A stretch of DNA of 64,000 nucleotides from Paraburkholderia fungorum (GTDB lineage: Bacteria > Pseudomonadota > Gammaproteobacteria > Burkholderiales > Burkholderiaceae), in assembly GCF_902833645.1 (NCBI RefSeq), contig NZ_CADFGE010000014.1, forward strand, positions 124,001 through 188,000. The letters run 5' to 3'. A program made the position numbers and the translations under genes. A model generated the notes under the pieces. That model searched no databases. It had not been told where the DNA came from and saw only the letters and a list, made by a program, of their open reading frames with translations. Below, one piece after another: positions 34,938 through 43,729 of the stretch; positions within the stretch are counted from its first letter, which is position 1; the number at the start of each line of letters is the position of its first letter.

Positions 34938-36185
34938 ATGTTTGATAGAGCCCAAAGCACCATCGCCAACGTCGATCCTGAACTCTGGAGCGTCATCCAG
35001 CAGGAAAACCGCCGTCAGGAAGAGCACATCGAACTGATCGCGTCGGAAAACTACACGAGCCCGGCCGTGATGGCTGCGCAGGGCTCGCAACTCACCAACA
35101 AGTACGCCGAAGGGTACCCGGGCAAGCGCTATTACGGCGGCTGCGAATACGTCGACATCGCCGAGCAGCTGGCGATCGACCGCGTCAAGCAACTGTTCGG
35201 CGCCGAAGCCGCCAACGTGCAGCCCAACTCCGGCTCGCAGGCGAACCAGGGCGTGTTCTTCGCCATGCTCAAGCCGGGCGACACGATCATGGGCATGAGC
35301 CTCGCGCACGGCGGTCACCTGACGCATGGTTCGCCGGTCAACATGTCGGGCAAGTGGTTCAACGTGGTGAGCTACGGCCTGAACGAAGCTGAAGACATCG
35401 ACTACGAAGCCGCCGAGAAGCTGGCTCAGGAACATAAGCCGAAGCTGATCGTGGCGGGCGCCTCCGCATTCGCGCTGCGTATCGATTTCGAACGCCTGTC
35501 GAAGATCGCCAAGTCGGTTGGCGCGTATTTCATGGTCGACATGGCGCACTATGCCGGCCTGATCGCCGCGGGCGTCTACCCGAACCCGGTGCCGCACGCT
35601 GATTTCGTCACCACCACCACGCACAAGAGCCTGCGCGGCCCGCGCGGCGGTGTGATCCTGATGAAGGCCGAGTTCGAAAAGCAGATCAACTCGGCAATTT
35701 TCCCGGGCATTCAAGGTGGTCCGCTGATGCACGTGATCGCCGGCAAGGCCGTCGCGTTCAAGGAAGCACTGTCGCCTGAGTTCAAGGCCTATCAGCAACA
35801 AGTCGTTGAGAACGCGCGCGTGCTGGCTGAAACGCTGGTCAAACGTGGTCTGCGGATCGTCTCGGGGCGCACCGAAAGCCACGTGATGCTGGTCGATCTG
35901 CGCGCGAAGAAGATCACCGGCAAGGCAGCGGAAGCTGCGCTCGGCGCGGCGCACATCACCGTCAACAAGAACGCGATTCCGAACGACCCGGAAAAGCCGT
36001 TCGTCACGAGCGGCGTGCGTCTCGGTTCGCCCGCCATGACCACGCGCGGCTTCGGCGTCAAGGAAGCGGAGCAGGTGGGTAACCTGATCGCCGACGTGCT
36101 GGACAACCCGGAAGACGCAGCCACGATCGAACGCGTGCGTGCACAAGTCGCTGAGCTGACCCAGCGCTTCCCGGTCTACCGTTAA
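34938..36185 (+). CDS. glyA: Serine hydroxymethyltransferase
   Basis: GlyA interconverts serine and glycine with THF, supplying one-carbon units. The 415-aa PLP enzyme has HIELIASENYTSPAVMAAQG, YAEGYPGKRYYGGCEYVD, and the PLP-lysine motif TTTTHKSLRGPRGG (Lys about 230). It also has GIQGGPLMHVIAGKAVAFKE and the C-terminal LGSPAMTTRGFGVKEAEQVG. Length is exact for proteobacteria. It is preceded by the ZTP riboswitch and followed 6 bp later by nrdR, as in many beta-proteobacteria. Confidence 0.98.
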   Translation: MFDRAQSTIANVDPELWSVIQQENRRQEEHIELIASENYTSPAVMAAQGSQLTNKYAEGYPGKRYYGGCEYVDIAEQLAIDRVKQLFGAEAANVQPNSGSQANQGVFFAMLKPGDTIMGMSLAHGGHLTHGSPVNMSGKWFNVVSYGLNEAEDIDYEAAEKLAQEHKPKLIVAGASAFALRIDFERLSKIAKSVGAYFMVDMAHYAGLIAAGVYPNPVPHADFVTTTTHKSLRGPRGGVILMKAEFEKQINSAIFPGIQGGPLMHVIAGKAVAFKEALSPEFKAYQQQVVENARVLAETLVKRGLRIVSGRTESHVMLVDLRAKKITGKAAEAALGAAHITVNKNAIPNDPEKPFVTSGVRLGSPAMTTRGFGVKEAEQVGNLIADVLDNPEDAATIERVRAQVAELTQRFPVYR

Positions 36186-36191
36186 GACGCC

Positions 36192-36674
36192 ATGCATTGC
36201 CCCTTCTGCCGTCACGCCGATACGCAAGTTGTGGATTCGCGCGTATCCGAAGACGGCGCGACGATTCGCCGGCGCCGCCGCTGCCCGGCCTGCGACAAAC
36301 GTTTCACGACGTATGAGCGGGTCGAGCTGGCGTTGCCGTCGGTCGTCAAGAAGGATGGCAGCCGCACGGAATTCGATCGACGCAAGATCGTAGCGAGCAT
36401 GCAACTGGCGCTGCGCAAGCGCCCGGTCGCGGCGGACGCGATCGACGCGGCAGTCGCACGCATCGAATATCAACTGCTCGGCAGCGGCGAGCGCGAAGTG
36501 CGCAGCGAGCGCCTCGGCGAGCTCGTGATGAACGAGTTGCGTGCGCTCGACACCATTGCTTACGTGCGTTTCGCTTCTGTCTACCGGCGCTTCGAAGACG
36601 TCTCCGAATTCGAGGACGTGATCGAGGAATTTCGCCGCGCCTCTTCTCCTCCCAAGCCTTCTCGCAAGCGCTGA
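36192..36674 (+). CDS. nrdR: Transcriptional repressor NrdR
   Basis: NrdR represses ribonucleotide reductase genes according to bound ATP/dATP. The 160-aa product has an N-terminal zinc ribbon (Cys3, Cys6, Cys31, Cys34) with HCPFCRHADTQVVDSRVSED and RRRRCPACDKRFTTYERVE. An ATP-cone domain follows from about residue 49 (VVKKDGSRTEFDRRKIVASM to YVRFASVYRRFEDVSEFEDV). It is co-transcribed with glyA. Confidence 0.97.
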   Translation: MHCPFCRHADTQVVDSRVSEDGATIRRRRRCPACDKRFTTYERVELALPSVVKKDGSRTEFDRRKIVASMQLALRKRPVAADAIDAAVARIEYQLLGSGEREVRSERLGELVMNELRALDTIAYVRFASVYRRFEDVSEFEDVIEEFRRASSPPKPSRKR

Positions 36675-36873
36675 TTGCTGCCGTACCTGAAGCCGCGCTC
36701 CAGACTCTGTTTTCCGCAGCGTAGGTTCACGCATCTGCATCTCCACTCCCGTTATGGTCCGTTACGCGTGCATTTTTGCGCGGGTTAGCGCCTGAGTGCC
36801 ACCTGGCCATTCGGCCGATTGTTGAGCCGTTTGCGAATCGCTAGATTGGCTGCATTCTTTGCAACGATCAGGG

Positions 36874-37440
36874 ATGCAGATGAAATGGAATGCAGTTTGT
36901 TGGCGGCAGCATCGCGGCTTTACGCTTGTGGAAACACTGGCTGTGGTCACGCTGCTATCGATAATCGCCGTGATGGCGACGCCGTCGTTCGTTGCATGGC
37001 ATGTGCGCGACCAGGTCGACGCCCGCGCAAAAGTGCTTGCCGCAACACTCGCTTATGCGCGCAGCGAGGCATTGCGTCGCGGTGCTCGCGTCACGGTGTG
37101 CCGAATCGATGCGGCGCGGCATTGCCTTGCCGCAGGGCAAGCTTGCGGCAATGGCGTCACCGACTGGTCGTGCGGCTGGGCTGTATTGGCCGAGCGGGGC
37201 GGTTCGCTTTCGCTGCTGCGCGCCCAGCCATCGCTCGCAGCGGTCAGCATCACCGGGACGCAGACCAGTCTCACGTTTACGCCGCCGGCGGGGCAGCTGA
37301 TCGGTGCCTTCCGCAGCTTCGATATCGCGCCGCGGGTGCCGTCAAAAGGGACGCGGGGTGACCAGTGGCGGCGCTGCATCCGCATCGCGGCAGGCGGGCG
37401 GCCGCGCATTGTCGCAGGCACCTGTGGAGCGGCATCATGA
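36874..37440 (+). CDS. Type IV minor pilin, FimT/GspH family
   Basis: A 188-aa pseudopilin whose leader ends HRG|FTLVETLAVVTLLSIIAV, the canonical prepilin peptidase site with Glu at +5. The hydrophobic helix is followed by a GspH-like globular domain with four Cys. It is the first gene of a five-gene minor pilin cluster; its stop overlaps the next start as ATGA. The start is ATG 36874 or the Met two codons later. The 199-bp gap after nrdR probably contains the promoter. Minor pilins prime pilus assembly at the inner membrane. Confidence 0.87.
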   Translation: MQMKWNAVCWRQHRGFTLVETLAVVTLLSIIAVMATPSFVAWHVRDQVDARAKVLAATLAYARSEALRRGARVTVCRIDAARHCLAAGQACGNGVTDWSCGWAVLAERGGSLSLLRAQPSLAAVSITGTQTSLTFTPPAGQLIGAFRSFDIAPRVPSKGTRGDQWRRCIRIAAGGRPRIVAGTCGAAS

Positions 37441-37895
37441 GCCGATATCCGTCGAACTCACGGGCGCACAACGGCCCGGTAAGCCGCTCAACGAGGCATC
37501 GAGGCAGTTCGCTGATTGAGGTGATGCTGGCCGTTGCGCTGCTGGCAGTGACGACGCTCGGGCTGATCGCCGGTCAATTGTGGATTGCGCGCGAAGCCCG
37601 TGCGATGGCAATGCGCGAGCACGCGGCATGGATTGCCGATGCCGTCGCCGAGGCGATGCGCGAGCCTGCGGCAGGCGATGCTGCGATCAGGCAATGGAGT
37701 GCGCTTGCTGCGGCCCTGTTGCCGCACGGCGAGGCGTCGGTGCGGGAAAGTGGCGGTGTGTCTGCCGCACGCGTCACCTGGGCTGCCCTGCGCAATCTGC
37801 CGCGTGCCGACGATGTCATCGACAAACCCGAGTCGTGCGGCGGTGCGGATGTTCCCGCCGGCTCCTCATGCGTTGCGCTGGCGTTCGCGAAATGA
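37437..37895 (+). CDS. Type IV minor pilin, PilV-like
   Basis: A 152-aa protein with a long basic leader (about 30 residues) ending RHRG|SSLIEVMLAVALLAVTT. The Glu at +5 is present but the usual Phe at +1 is replaced by Ser. The rest is a short globular domain with Cys near the C-terminus (ESCGGADVPAGSSCVALAFA). The ATG overlaps the fimT stop and the stop overlaps pilW, so translation is coupled. Identification as PilV rests on position and the prepilin N-terminus. Confidence 0.78.
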   Translation: MSRYPSNSRAHNGPVSRSTRHRGSSLIEVMLAVALLAVTTLGLIAGQLWIAREARAMAMREHAAWIADAVAEAMREPAAGDAAIRQWSALAAALLPHGEASVRESGGVSAARVTWAALRNLPRADDVIDKPESCGGADVPAGSSCVALAFAK

Positions 37896-38701
37896 CGCGG
37901 CGTATCGATAGCGCGCGTGGTCATACGCTCGTCGAGTTCGTGATCGCAATCGCACTGGGATTGGTGGTGACCGCCGGTGCAGTCTCGCTTTATACAACGC
38001 AGCGTAACGTGTTCGAGCGCGAGAGCGATGCGATGCGGATCCGCGAAGCTGGCCTGACCGCGCTTACGCTGCTGGGACAGCAAGTTCAAATGGCCGGCTT
38101 CGTGCCTGCGGACGTCGTGAGGTTCAACAGTCCGCCAGCGTTGTTCGGATGTTCGGGAGGACGCCCGACCGGCACGGACGGCAGCGTTGCCTGCGAGGCA
38201 TTGCCTGGCCGCTCGGACGGCATTCTGGTTCGTTATGTCGGAGACACCGTGTCGACATGGCCGTCGGCGACCGGCCAATCGACCGACTGTCTGGGTCAGG
38301 CTGTAGCGAACAACGATGCGGCACTCGGTGGCCAGGGTGTGTTAGTGGTCAATCGATACTTCGCCAGGGTCAGCGGGTCGACGGGTGAGCCGGAACTTTA
38401 CTGTGAAGGCAATGGCAAGGCGGGGTCCGCGCAACCGTTGGTCGAAGGCGTCGAACGTGTGCGTTTCAAGTACTGGCTGCGCGGCGGGCTGGCGGCCGTA
38501 GACGCTTCAGTAGTGACGGCCAGTCAATGGGCGGAGATCGTCGCCGTCGATCTCTGCGTGCTCGTTCGCGGAGCGCCGCAAGGGCGGCGCGTGCGCTACG
38601 TGGATTGCGATGGCGTAAGCACTCTGGGGACCGACATGGGCGCGCGTCAGGCCTTCTGGCGGCGGGCGGCGATGCGTAATCACCCGGAGGATTCGCCATG
38701 A
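37892..38701 (+). CDS. Type IV minor pilin, PilW-like
   Basis: A 269-aa protein starting MTRRIDSARGHTLVEFVIAI: a prepilin-type leader with cleavage expected after ARG, His at +1 and Glu at +5. The helix is followed by a large globular domain typical of PilW (TLLGQQVQMAGFVPADVVRF, ALPGRSDGILVRYVGDTVST). The start overlaps the pilV stop (ATGA) and its stop overlaps pilX. It is part of the minor pilin tip complex. Confidence 0.85.
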   Translation: MTRRIDSARGHTLVEFVIAIALGLVVTAGAVSLYTTQRNVFERESDAMRIREAGLTALTLLGQQVQMAGFVPADVVRFNSPPALFGCSGGRPTGTDGSVACEALPGRSDGILVRYVGDTVSTWPSATGQSTDCLGQAVANNDAALGGQGVLVVNRYFARVSGSTGEPELYCEGNGKAGSAQPLVEGVERVRFKYWLRGGLAAVDASVVTASQWAEIVAVDLCVLVRGAPQGRRVRYVDCDGVSTLGTDMGARQAFWRRAAMRNHPEDSP

Positions 38702-39276
38702 CAGGAGAACTTCGTGGCCCGACGCGTCGTGTGTCGCTGAAAAATCCGGCACGTTCTATCCATGCCGGTCCTGGATCACGTATTCGCAACGTCGGCACTG
38801 TCCTGCCGATCGTCCTGCTGATTTCCGCGATGATGTTGACAACCTCCGCAGCCTGGTTCGAAACAGCGCTAGCGGCGGCGCGCGGCGCCAATAACGCGCA
38901 CGACTACCTGCAGGCATTTCATGCCGCGGATTCGGCGCTGACCCTCTGTGCGCGGAGCGCGATCGCCGCGGCAGCTTTCGAATCGCAGCCAGTGGCTTCG
39001 CTCTTGCCCGGTGAGCCGACGCAATGGACGCGCGAAGCCGCCTTTGAAGCCGGCGCCGTCGCGCCGGTCGCGCAGTGGCCAGGATCGCTGCGTGCGCCGC
39101 AGTGTTTGATCGAAGCCTGGCGTCTGGGCACGCGTGCCGATGCCCGCGCCTATTTACTCACCTCGCGTGGCTTTGGCCGGACGGCAGAGTCGCAGGTGTG
39201 GTTGCAGATGGAACTTGTGATCGAGGGTGAACAGATCGAGCGCCATTGGCGTCATGTCGTGGCGCGACCATTTTGA
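38698..39276 (+). CDS. Type IV minor pilin assembly protein, PilX-like
   Basis: A 192-aa protein with a 32-residue basic N-terminus followed by G|TVLPIVLLISAMMLTTSA, a membrane helix. Like many PilX proteins it lacks the Glu at +5. It contains ANNAHDYLQAFHAADSALTL, the typical AxxAADSAL region after the helix. It is coupled to pilW by a 4-bp overlap. Position and the AADSAL segment support PilX; no pilY1 follows. Confidence 0.8.
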   Translation: MTGELRGPTRRVSLKNPARSIHAGPGSRIRNVGTVLPIVLLISAMMLTTSAAWFETALAAARGANNAHDYLQAFHAADSALTLCARSAIAAAAFESQPVASLLPGEPTQWTREAAFEAGAVAPVAQWPGSLRAPQCLIEAWRLGTRADARAYLLTSRGFGRTAESQVWLQMELVIEGEQIERHWRHVVARPF

Positions 39277-39286
39277 CGGGAGGTTC

Positions 39287-39718
39287 ATGACGAGGCAGCA
39301 CACACGGGCATTTACGCTACTGGAACTGATGATCGCGCTGGCAATAGCGGCGACGCTGGTCGCTTTTGCCGTGCCCTCCTACCGGAATCATGTTGCGCGA
39401 ACGCACAGGATCGACGCGGCATCCGCGCTTTATCGAGCCGCGCAATTCGTCGAGCGAGCGGCAAGCGACGGCGCCGCGACATTGCCGCCGGGCCTGGATC
39501 AGACGCCACAATTCGGCACGCCAATCTATCGGCTGCAAGTGCTGCCGGCGGACGACACAAACGGCGGTTATTCGGTAGAGGCCGCACCGCTGGATAGCGG
39601 TCCGATGCGCGACGACGCTTGTGGAATCTTTACGCTGGATGCGACAGGGTTGCGAGGCAATAGAAGCGGCGCAAGCGCTACAGTGCCGGCAAGCGGCGAG
39701 TGCTGGAATACGAGCTAG
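39287..39718 (+). CDS. Type IV minor pilin, PilE-like
   Basis: A 143-aa pilin starting MTRQHTRAFTLLELMIALAI with GGGAGG-type ribosome binding 6 bp upstream. The cleavage site is A|FTLLE rather than the normal G|FTLIE, so the -1 Gly is Ala. The remainder shows a pilin-like globular domain ending in a Cys-containing loop (DDACGIFTLDATGLRGNRSG, ASGECWNTS). It is the last gene of the cluster and is functionally grouped with PilE minor pilins rather than the major subunit. Confidence 0.82.
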   Translation: MTRQHTRAFTLLELMIALAIAATLVAFAVPSYRNHVARTHRIDAASALYRAAQFVERAASDGAATLPPGLDQTPQFGTPIYRLQVLPADDTNGGYSVEAAPLDSGPMRDDACGIFTLDATGLRGNRSGASATVPASGECWNTS

Positions 39719-39794
39719 GGCCTGCTACCGGGAACGTGCCGACCAGGGAGTCGAAACGCGATGGCACACAGACAGGCCATGCTTGTGCGGCCTC

Positions 39795-40274
39795 TCAGTA
39801 TCCGCTATCGACAGCACCTTCATTGTCGTTGGTAGACGTGGCGGAGTCGCTCTTCATTTGCTGCCAGATTCGATACGCTTCCCAGGCGGCAAGCGCAAGG
39901 CCGCCCCATTTGAGTGCGGGCTTCGCACTTGCGGCAAGCGTCGCGCGCAGCGGCTTGGCCAGTACTAGCGAAGCGATCGAACTGATGAGCGGATATTGTT
40001 TGAGAAGCGCGCCGATGCTCCCGGCGTTGAGAACGCTCGCCTTCGATCCGCTACCTACGCGCAAGCCGCCGAAGCCCGGCACAATGAATTTGAGCCAGCT
40101 GAAGTGCGTGACGGCCTGCCGCAGTTCGATGGTCGCCTGAGCGAGTTCCAGGCGCTCGACATCCGCGCGCACCAGCAGCAATTCCTTGCGCAGCGCTCGC
40201 AGATGCGGCGCGCTCAGATCCTTGGCCTGGTAGCGTTTGTTGCGAAAGGCGGTATCGGAATGGGATTGGCTCAT
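39795..40274 (-). CDS. Hypothetical protein linked to yqjD/yqjE genes
   Basis: A 159-aa protein starting MSQSHSDTAFRNKRYQAKDL. It has a helical, charged N-terminal half (LRALRKELLLVRADVERLEL) and a C-terminal half with a weakly hydrophobic stretch (WGGLALAAWEAYRIWQQMKS). By position it resembles the third gene (yqjK-like) of the yqjD-yqjE-yqjK set, but I do not recognise it by sequence. It is 138 bp downstream of yqjE on the same strand. Confidence 0.65.
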   Translation of the reverse strand: MSQSHSDTAFRNKRYQAKDLSAPHLRALRKELLLVRADVERLELAQATIELRQAVTHFSWLKFIVPGFGGLRVGSGSKASVLNAGSIGALLKQYPLISSIASLVLAKPLRATLAASAKPALKWGGLALAAWEAYRIWQQMKSDSATSTNDNEGAVDSGY

Positions 40275-40412
40275 GGCGTGTCGGCTGCAGTGGAAGTAGG
40301 GCGGTAAAACGGTGCTGCAAGTCGCTCGAGGTGTTTGCGGAGTATCTGTAAAAACTGTGAACCGGTTGGGGCGCGTCCAGTAACCCAACATCAACCCAAG
40401 CTGCCTACCGCA

Positions 40413-40799
40413 TCACGGTTTGCGAAACAGGTCGCGGTCTTTTTCGAACTCGGCAAGTGTGGCTTCGAACACCATTGGGGCATTGCGCAAACCGCTGCGC
40501 GCTTTCAGTGCACAGACTATTCCAGCAATGGCATAAACCGCCGTGATGCCGGCGAGCGCTTGCCATCGGTAGGTGTCCCAGAACGCGATCGCGATCAGCG
40601 CCGTCAAGGCGATCAGGGCCATCGTCGCGAGCATCATGGCGGCGAGGCCAAGGAACAGCACGCCGATCAGACGATCTTTTTCTTCGGCGAGTTCGATCCC
40701 GACCAGTTCCAGCCGCGTTTGCAAAATGGCAAACACGGATCCGATGATACGGCGCAACGGACTATGTTCGCCGTGCTGCGATTGTGTTTCGATCGTCAT
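40413..40799 (-). CDS. YqjE/phage-holin-like inner-membrane protein
   Basis: A 128-aa protein starting MTIETQSQHGEHSPLRRIIG. An amphipathic segment (LQTRLELVGIELAEEKDRLI) is the family hallmark, followed by two membrane helices (LFLGLAAMMLATMALIALTA and WQALAGITAVYAIAGIVCAL). This matches the YqjE (holin superfamily III-like) family found beside YqjD. Its role is unknown; in E. coli the set is membrane-bound and stationary-phase associated. Confidence 0.82.
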   Translation of the reverse strand: MTIETQSQHGEHSPLRRIIGSVFAILQTRLELVGIELAEEKDRLIGVLFLGLAAMMLATMALIALTALIAIAFWDTYRWQALAGITAVYAIAGIVCALKARSGLRNAPMVFEATLAEFEKDRDLFRKP

Positions 40800-40943
40800 G
40801 GCTTTGGGCGTTGCGCGTGAAGGCCTAACCGGCGCGTGAAAACGAGCGCGCCAGGAGAAGCGGACCGGCCAAAATGCGCCGGTCAACTTGATTCGCTGGT
40901 GTGCTGGACGCGATACGCCGCAGCGTCACCAGTGTGCGCAGTG

Positions 40944-41246
40944 TTACTTGCGGTTGATCAACAGCCCAAGCAGTACGCCGGCGCCCGCGGCGATGCCGAT
41001 GGATGCCCACGGGTGCTCGTGCACGTAATCGTCGGTTGCGCGGGCGGCCTTCTTGCCTTTCTCGACCACCACGACCTGTACGTCAGCCGCCTTTTCCTTA
41101 GCCTGCTTCAGGCGCGTGAGCGCCGTTTCACGCAGTTCCGAAGCGCGCTCGCCAGTGGCGCTCGCGGCCTGTTTCAGCAGATCCTCAGCGTCCGCGAGGA
41201 CGGTTTTGATATCCGACATCAATCTCTCCTTGTTGACTTCCGACAT
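40944..41246 (-). CDS. DUF883 family (ElaB/YqjD-like) membrane-anchored protein
   Basis: A 100-aa protein with a long helical region (ERASELRETALTRLKQAKEK), the conserved DDYVHEHPWASIGIAAGAGV segment and a C-terminal membrane anchor ending LLGLLINRK. YqjD/ElaB proteins are ribosome-binding inner-membrane proteins of stationary phase. Two starts are possible: ATG 41246 (preceded by AGGGGAG) and ATG 41219 (preceded by AAGGAGAG), nine codons apart, both with strong ribosome sites. I give the longer form. Confidence 0.9.
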   Translation of the reverse strand: MSEVNKERLMSDIKTVLADAEDLLKQAASATGERASELRETALTRLKQAKEKAADVQVVVVEKGKKAARATDDYVHEHPWASIGIAAGAGVLLGLLINRK

Positions 41247-41643
41247 TGACAGCTCCCCTTCGTCTCACGCCACGCGTGAATCGTAACCAAAGAAACGGCC
41301 GCTGGCGAGCGCAGTGCTCGGTTCTCGATAACGAACGCACGAACCGTTCCTGGTTGAAGGAAAGCTTAAAAACTCCCTCTATGCGGCACCGTGCAGCAAA
41401 GTTTGCCTAAGATGGAGTTGATCTGTCCCGCAAAGTTTCCACTAAAACGGTGAAAATTACAAAAACGCATAAAGTAGTGACGCGATGTTCGTTAGGTGTG
41501 TACGGTCACTCCCGTATGCTGTAGCTTTGCCGGGGGCGCATTAGCCAGGGACGCTTTAGCCGAGGTGTCTTCGCCAGGGGCCCTTTGGCGTGGCGTCGCC
41601 GGCGAACGCGCGGAATGTCCGAACACAATCAAGGAGCTGCATT
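41247..41643. other. Divergent DUF883/peroxiredoxin intergenic region
   Basis: The 397 bp contain no gene. The DNA is AT-richer than its neighbours around 41390-41480 and must hold promoters for both flanking genes. The peroxiredoxin ribosome site AAGGAG is at 41631-41636. I see no clear OxyR or RpoH site. Confidence 0.5.
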
Positions 41644-42282
<639 letters not shown>

Positions 42283-42336
42283 GCGGCTGATGGAGCACGC
42301 GGCGCCCCCTTGGATTCATGGTGGCGCCGCAATAGA

Positions 42337-42370
42337 AAAAGGCCGGTTCACAGGAACCGGCCTTTTCTTT
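42337..42370 (+). terminator. Intrinsic terminator after the peroxiredoxin gene
   Basis: AAAAGGCCGGTTC (42337-42349), loop ACAG, GAACCGGCCTTTT (42354-42366), then CTTT: a perfect 13-bp stem with T run. The A run on the other side also lets it serve the convergent gcdH. Confidence 0.95.
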
Positions 42371-42434
42371 TCCATCCAGCAAGTCAGCGGCCAGAACCAG
42401 ACCGCGAAACGCCGCCATCAACGCAATCGGCGCG

Positions 42435-43625
42435 TCAGAAAAACGCTTGAATTCCGGTTTGCGCGCGCCCGAGGATCAGCGCGTGGATGTCGTGCGTCCC
42501 TTCATAGGTGTTCACGACTTCCAGATTGACCAGATGCCGTGCGATGCCGAACTCGTCCGAGATGCCGTTGCCGCCGAGCATGTCGCGCGCGAGCCGCGCA
42601 ATGTCCAGCGCCTTGCCGCACGAATTGCGTTTCATGATCGACGTAATTTCAACGGCAGCCGTGCCTTCGTCTTTCATGCGGCCCAGACGCAAAACGCCTT
42701 GCAGGCCGAGCGTGATTTCGGTTTGCATGTCGGCGAGCTTTTTCTGGATCAACTGGTTCGCGGCGAGCGGCCGGCCGAACTGCTTGCGGTCCAGCACGTA
42801 CTGACGCGCCGTGTGCCAGCAGGCCTCAGCCGCGCCAAGCGCGCCCCAGGCAATCCCGTAGCGCGCCGAGTTCAGGCACGTGAAGGGGCCGCGCAAACCG
42901 CTGACCTCGGGGAAGCGATTCTCTTCCGGCACGAACACTTCGTCGAGCACGATCTCGCCGGTGATCGAAGCGCGCAAACCCACCTTGCTATGGATGGTCG
43001 GCGCCGACAACCCCTTCCATCCCTTCTCGAGAATGAAGCCGCGAATCGAGTCCTTGCCGTTTTCCTCGAGCTTTGCCCACACGACAAACACGTCGGCGAT
43101 TGGCGAATTGGTGATCCACATCTTCGAGCCCGACAGCGAATAGCCGCCGTCGACCTTTTTCGCCCGCGTCACCATGCTGCCCGGATCGGAGCCGTGGTTC
43201 GGCTCGGTCAGTCCGAAGCAGCCGATCCATTCGCCGGTGGCGAGCTTCGGCAGGTACTTCTGCTTTTGCGCTTCCGAGCCGAATTCGTAGATCGGCACCA
43301 TCACGAGCGATGACTGCACCGACATCATCGACCGGTAGCCGGAATCGACGCGCTCCACTTCGCGCGCGATCAGACCGTACGCCACGTAGTTCAGGCCGGG
43401 GCCGCCGTATTGCTCCGGAATCGTCGGCCCGAGCAGCCCGAGCTCGCCCATTTCGCGGAAGATCTCGATGTCGGTCTTCTCGTGACGGAACGCTTCGAGC
43501 ACGCGCGGCTGCAGCTTGTCCTGCGAGTAAGCGGCGGCGGCGTCGCGCACCATGCGTTCGTCTTCGGTGAGCTGCTGATCCAGCAGCAACGGGTCTTCCC
43601 AGTGAAACTGCGCGGCCTCTGCCAT
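42435..43625 (-). CDS. gcdH: Glutaryl-CoA dehydrogenase
   Basis: GcdH is a flavoprotein that oxidises and decarboxylates glutaryl-CoA to crotonyl-CoA in lysine, tryptophan and benzoate catabolism. The 396-aa product starts MAEAAQFHWEDPLLLDQQLT. It has IPEQYGGPGLNYVAYGLIAR, CFGLTEPNHGSDPGSMVTRA (FAD motif), GSKMWITNSPIADVFVVWAK, DMLGGNGISDEFGIARHLVN, and the catalytic-base region VNTYEGTHDIHALILGRAQT. These features favour GcdH over other acyl-CoA dehydrogenases. It is divergent from an IclR regulator that probably controls it. Confidence 0.94.
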   Translation of the reverse strand: MAEAAQFHWEDPLLLDQQLTEDERMVRDAAAAYSQDKLQPRVLEAFRHEKTDIEIFREMGELGLLGPTIPEQYGGPGLNYVAYGLIAREVERVDSGYRSMMSVQSSLVMVPIYEFGSEAQKQKYLPKLATGEWIGCFGLTEPNHGSDPGSMVTRAKKVDGGYSLSGSKMWITNSPIADVFVVWAKLEENGKDSIRGFILEKGWKGLSAPTIHSKVGLRASITGEIVLDEVFVPEENRFPEVSGLRGPFTCLNSARYGIAWGALGAAEACWHTARQYVLDRKQFGRPLAANQLIQKKLADMQTEITLGLQGVLRLGRMKDEGTAAVEITSIMKRNSCGKALDIARLARDMLGGNGISDEFGIARHLVNLEVVNTYEGTHDIHALILGRAQTGIQAFF

Positions 43626-43668
43626 GACGTATCTCCTGATTCCTTGCTTGACCAAAACGGATTTGTGC

Positions 43669-43697
43669 TTGACTTAAGTTCCGCTATGCGGAACAAT
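43669..43697 (+). promoter_or_regulatory. Palindromic operator overlapping the iclR-type gene promoter
   Basis: GTTCCGC-TAT-GCGGAAC (43678-43694) is a perfect 17-bp palindrome in the 104-bp gap between gcdH and the IclR gene. It sits exactly between TTGACT (43669-43674) and AACAAT (43692-43697), spaced 17 bp, a plausible sigma-70 promoter for the regulator. Such short palindromes are typical IclR-family targets. Confidence 0.75.
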
Positions 43698-43729
43698 GTT
43701 TTGCAAACCACGACCGAGTGTATCACCAC

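Noticed and set aside
33678..36746. A 1022-codon reverse open frame running from the ydfG-like gene across glyA and nrdR
   Set aside because: Only the last 248 codons are a recognisable SDR. The rest is antisense to glyA/nrdR, rich in Arg, His, Val and Asp as expected when GC-biased codons are read backwards, with no family similarity.
41281..41350. Possible ECF-type promoter (GGAAC with a distal TCG) upstream of the DUF883 gene
   Set aside because: Only the -35-like GGAAC is convincing; the -10 is too vague to call.
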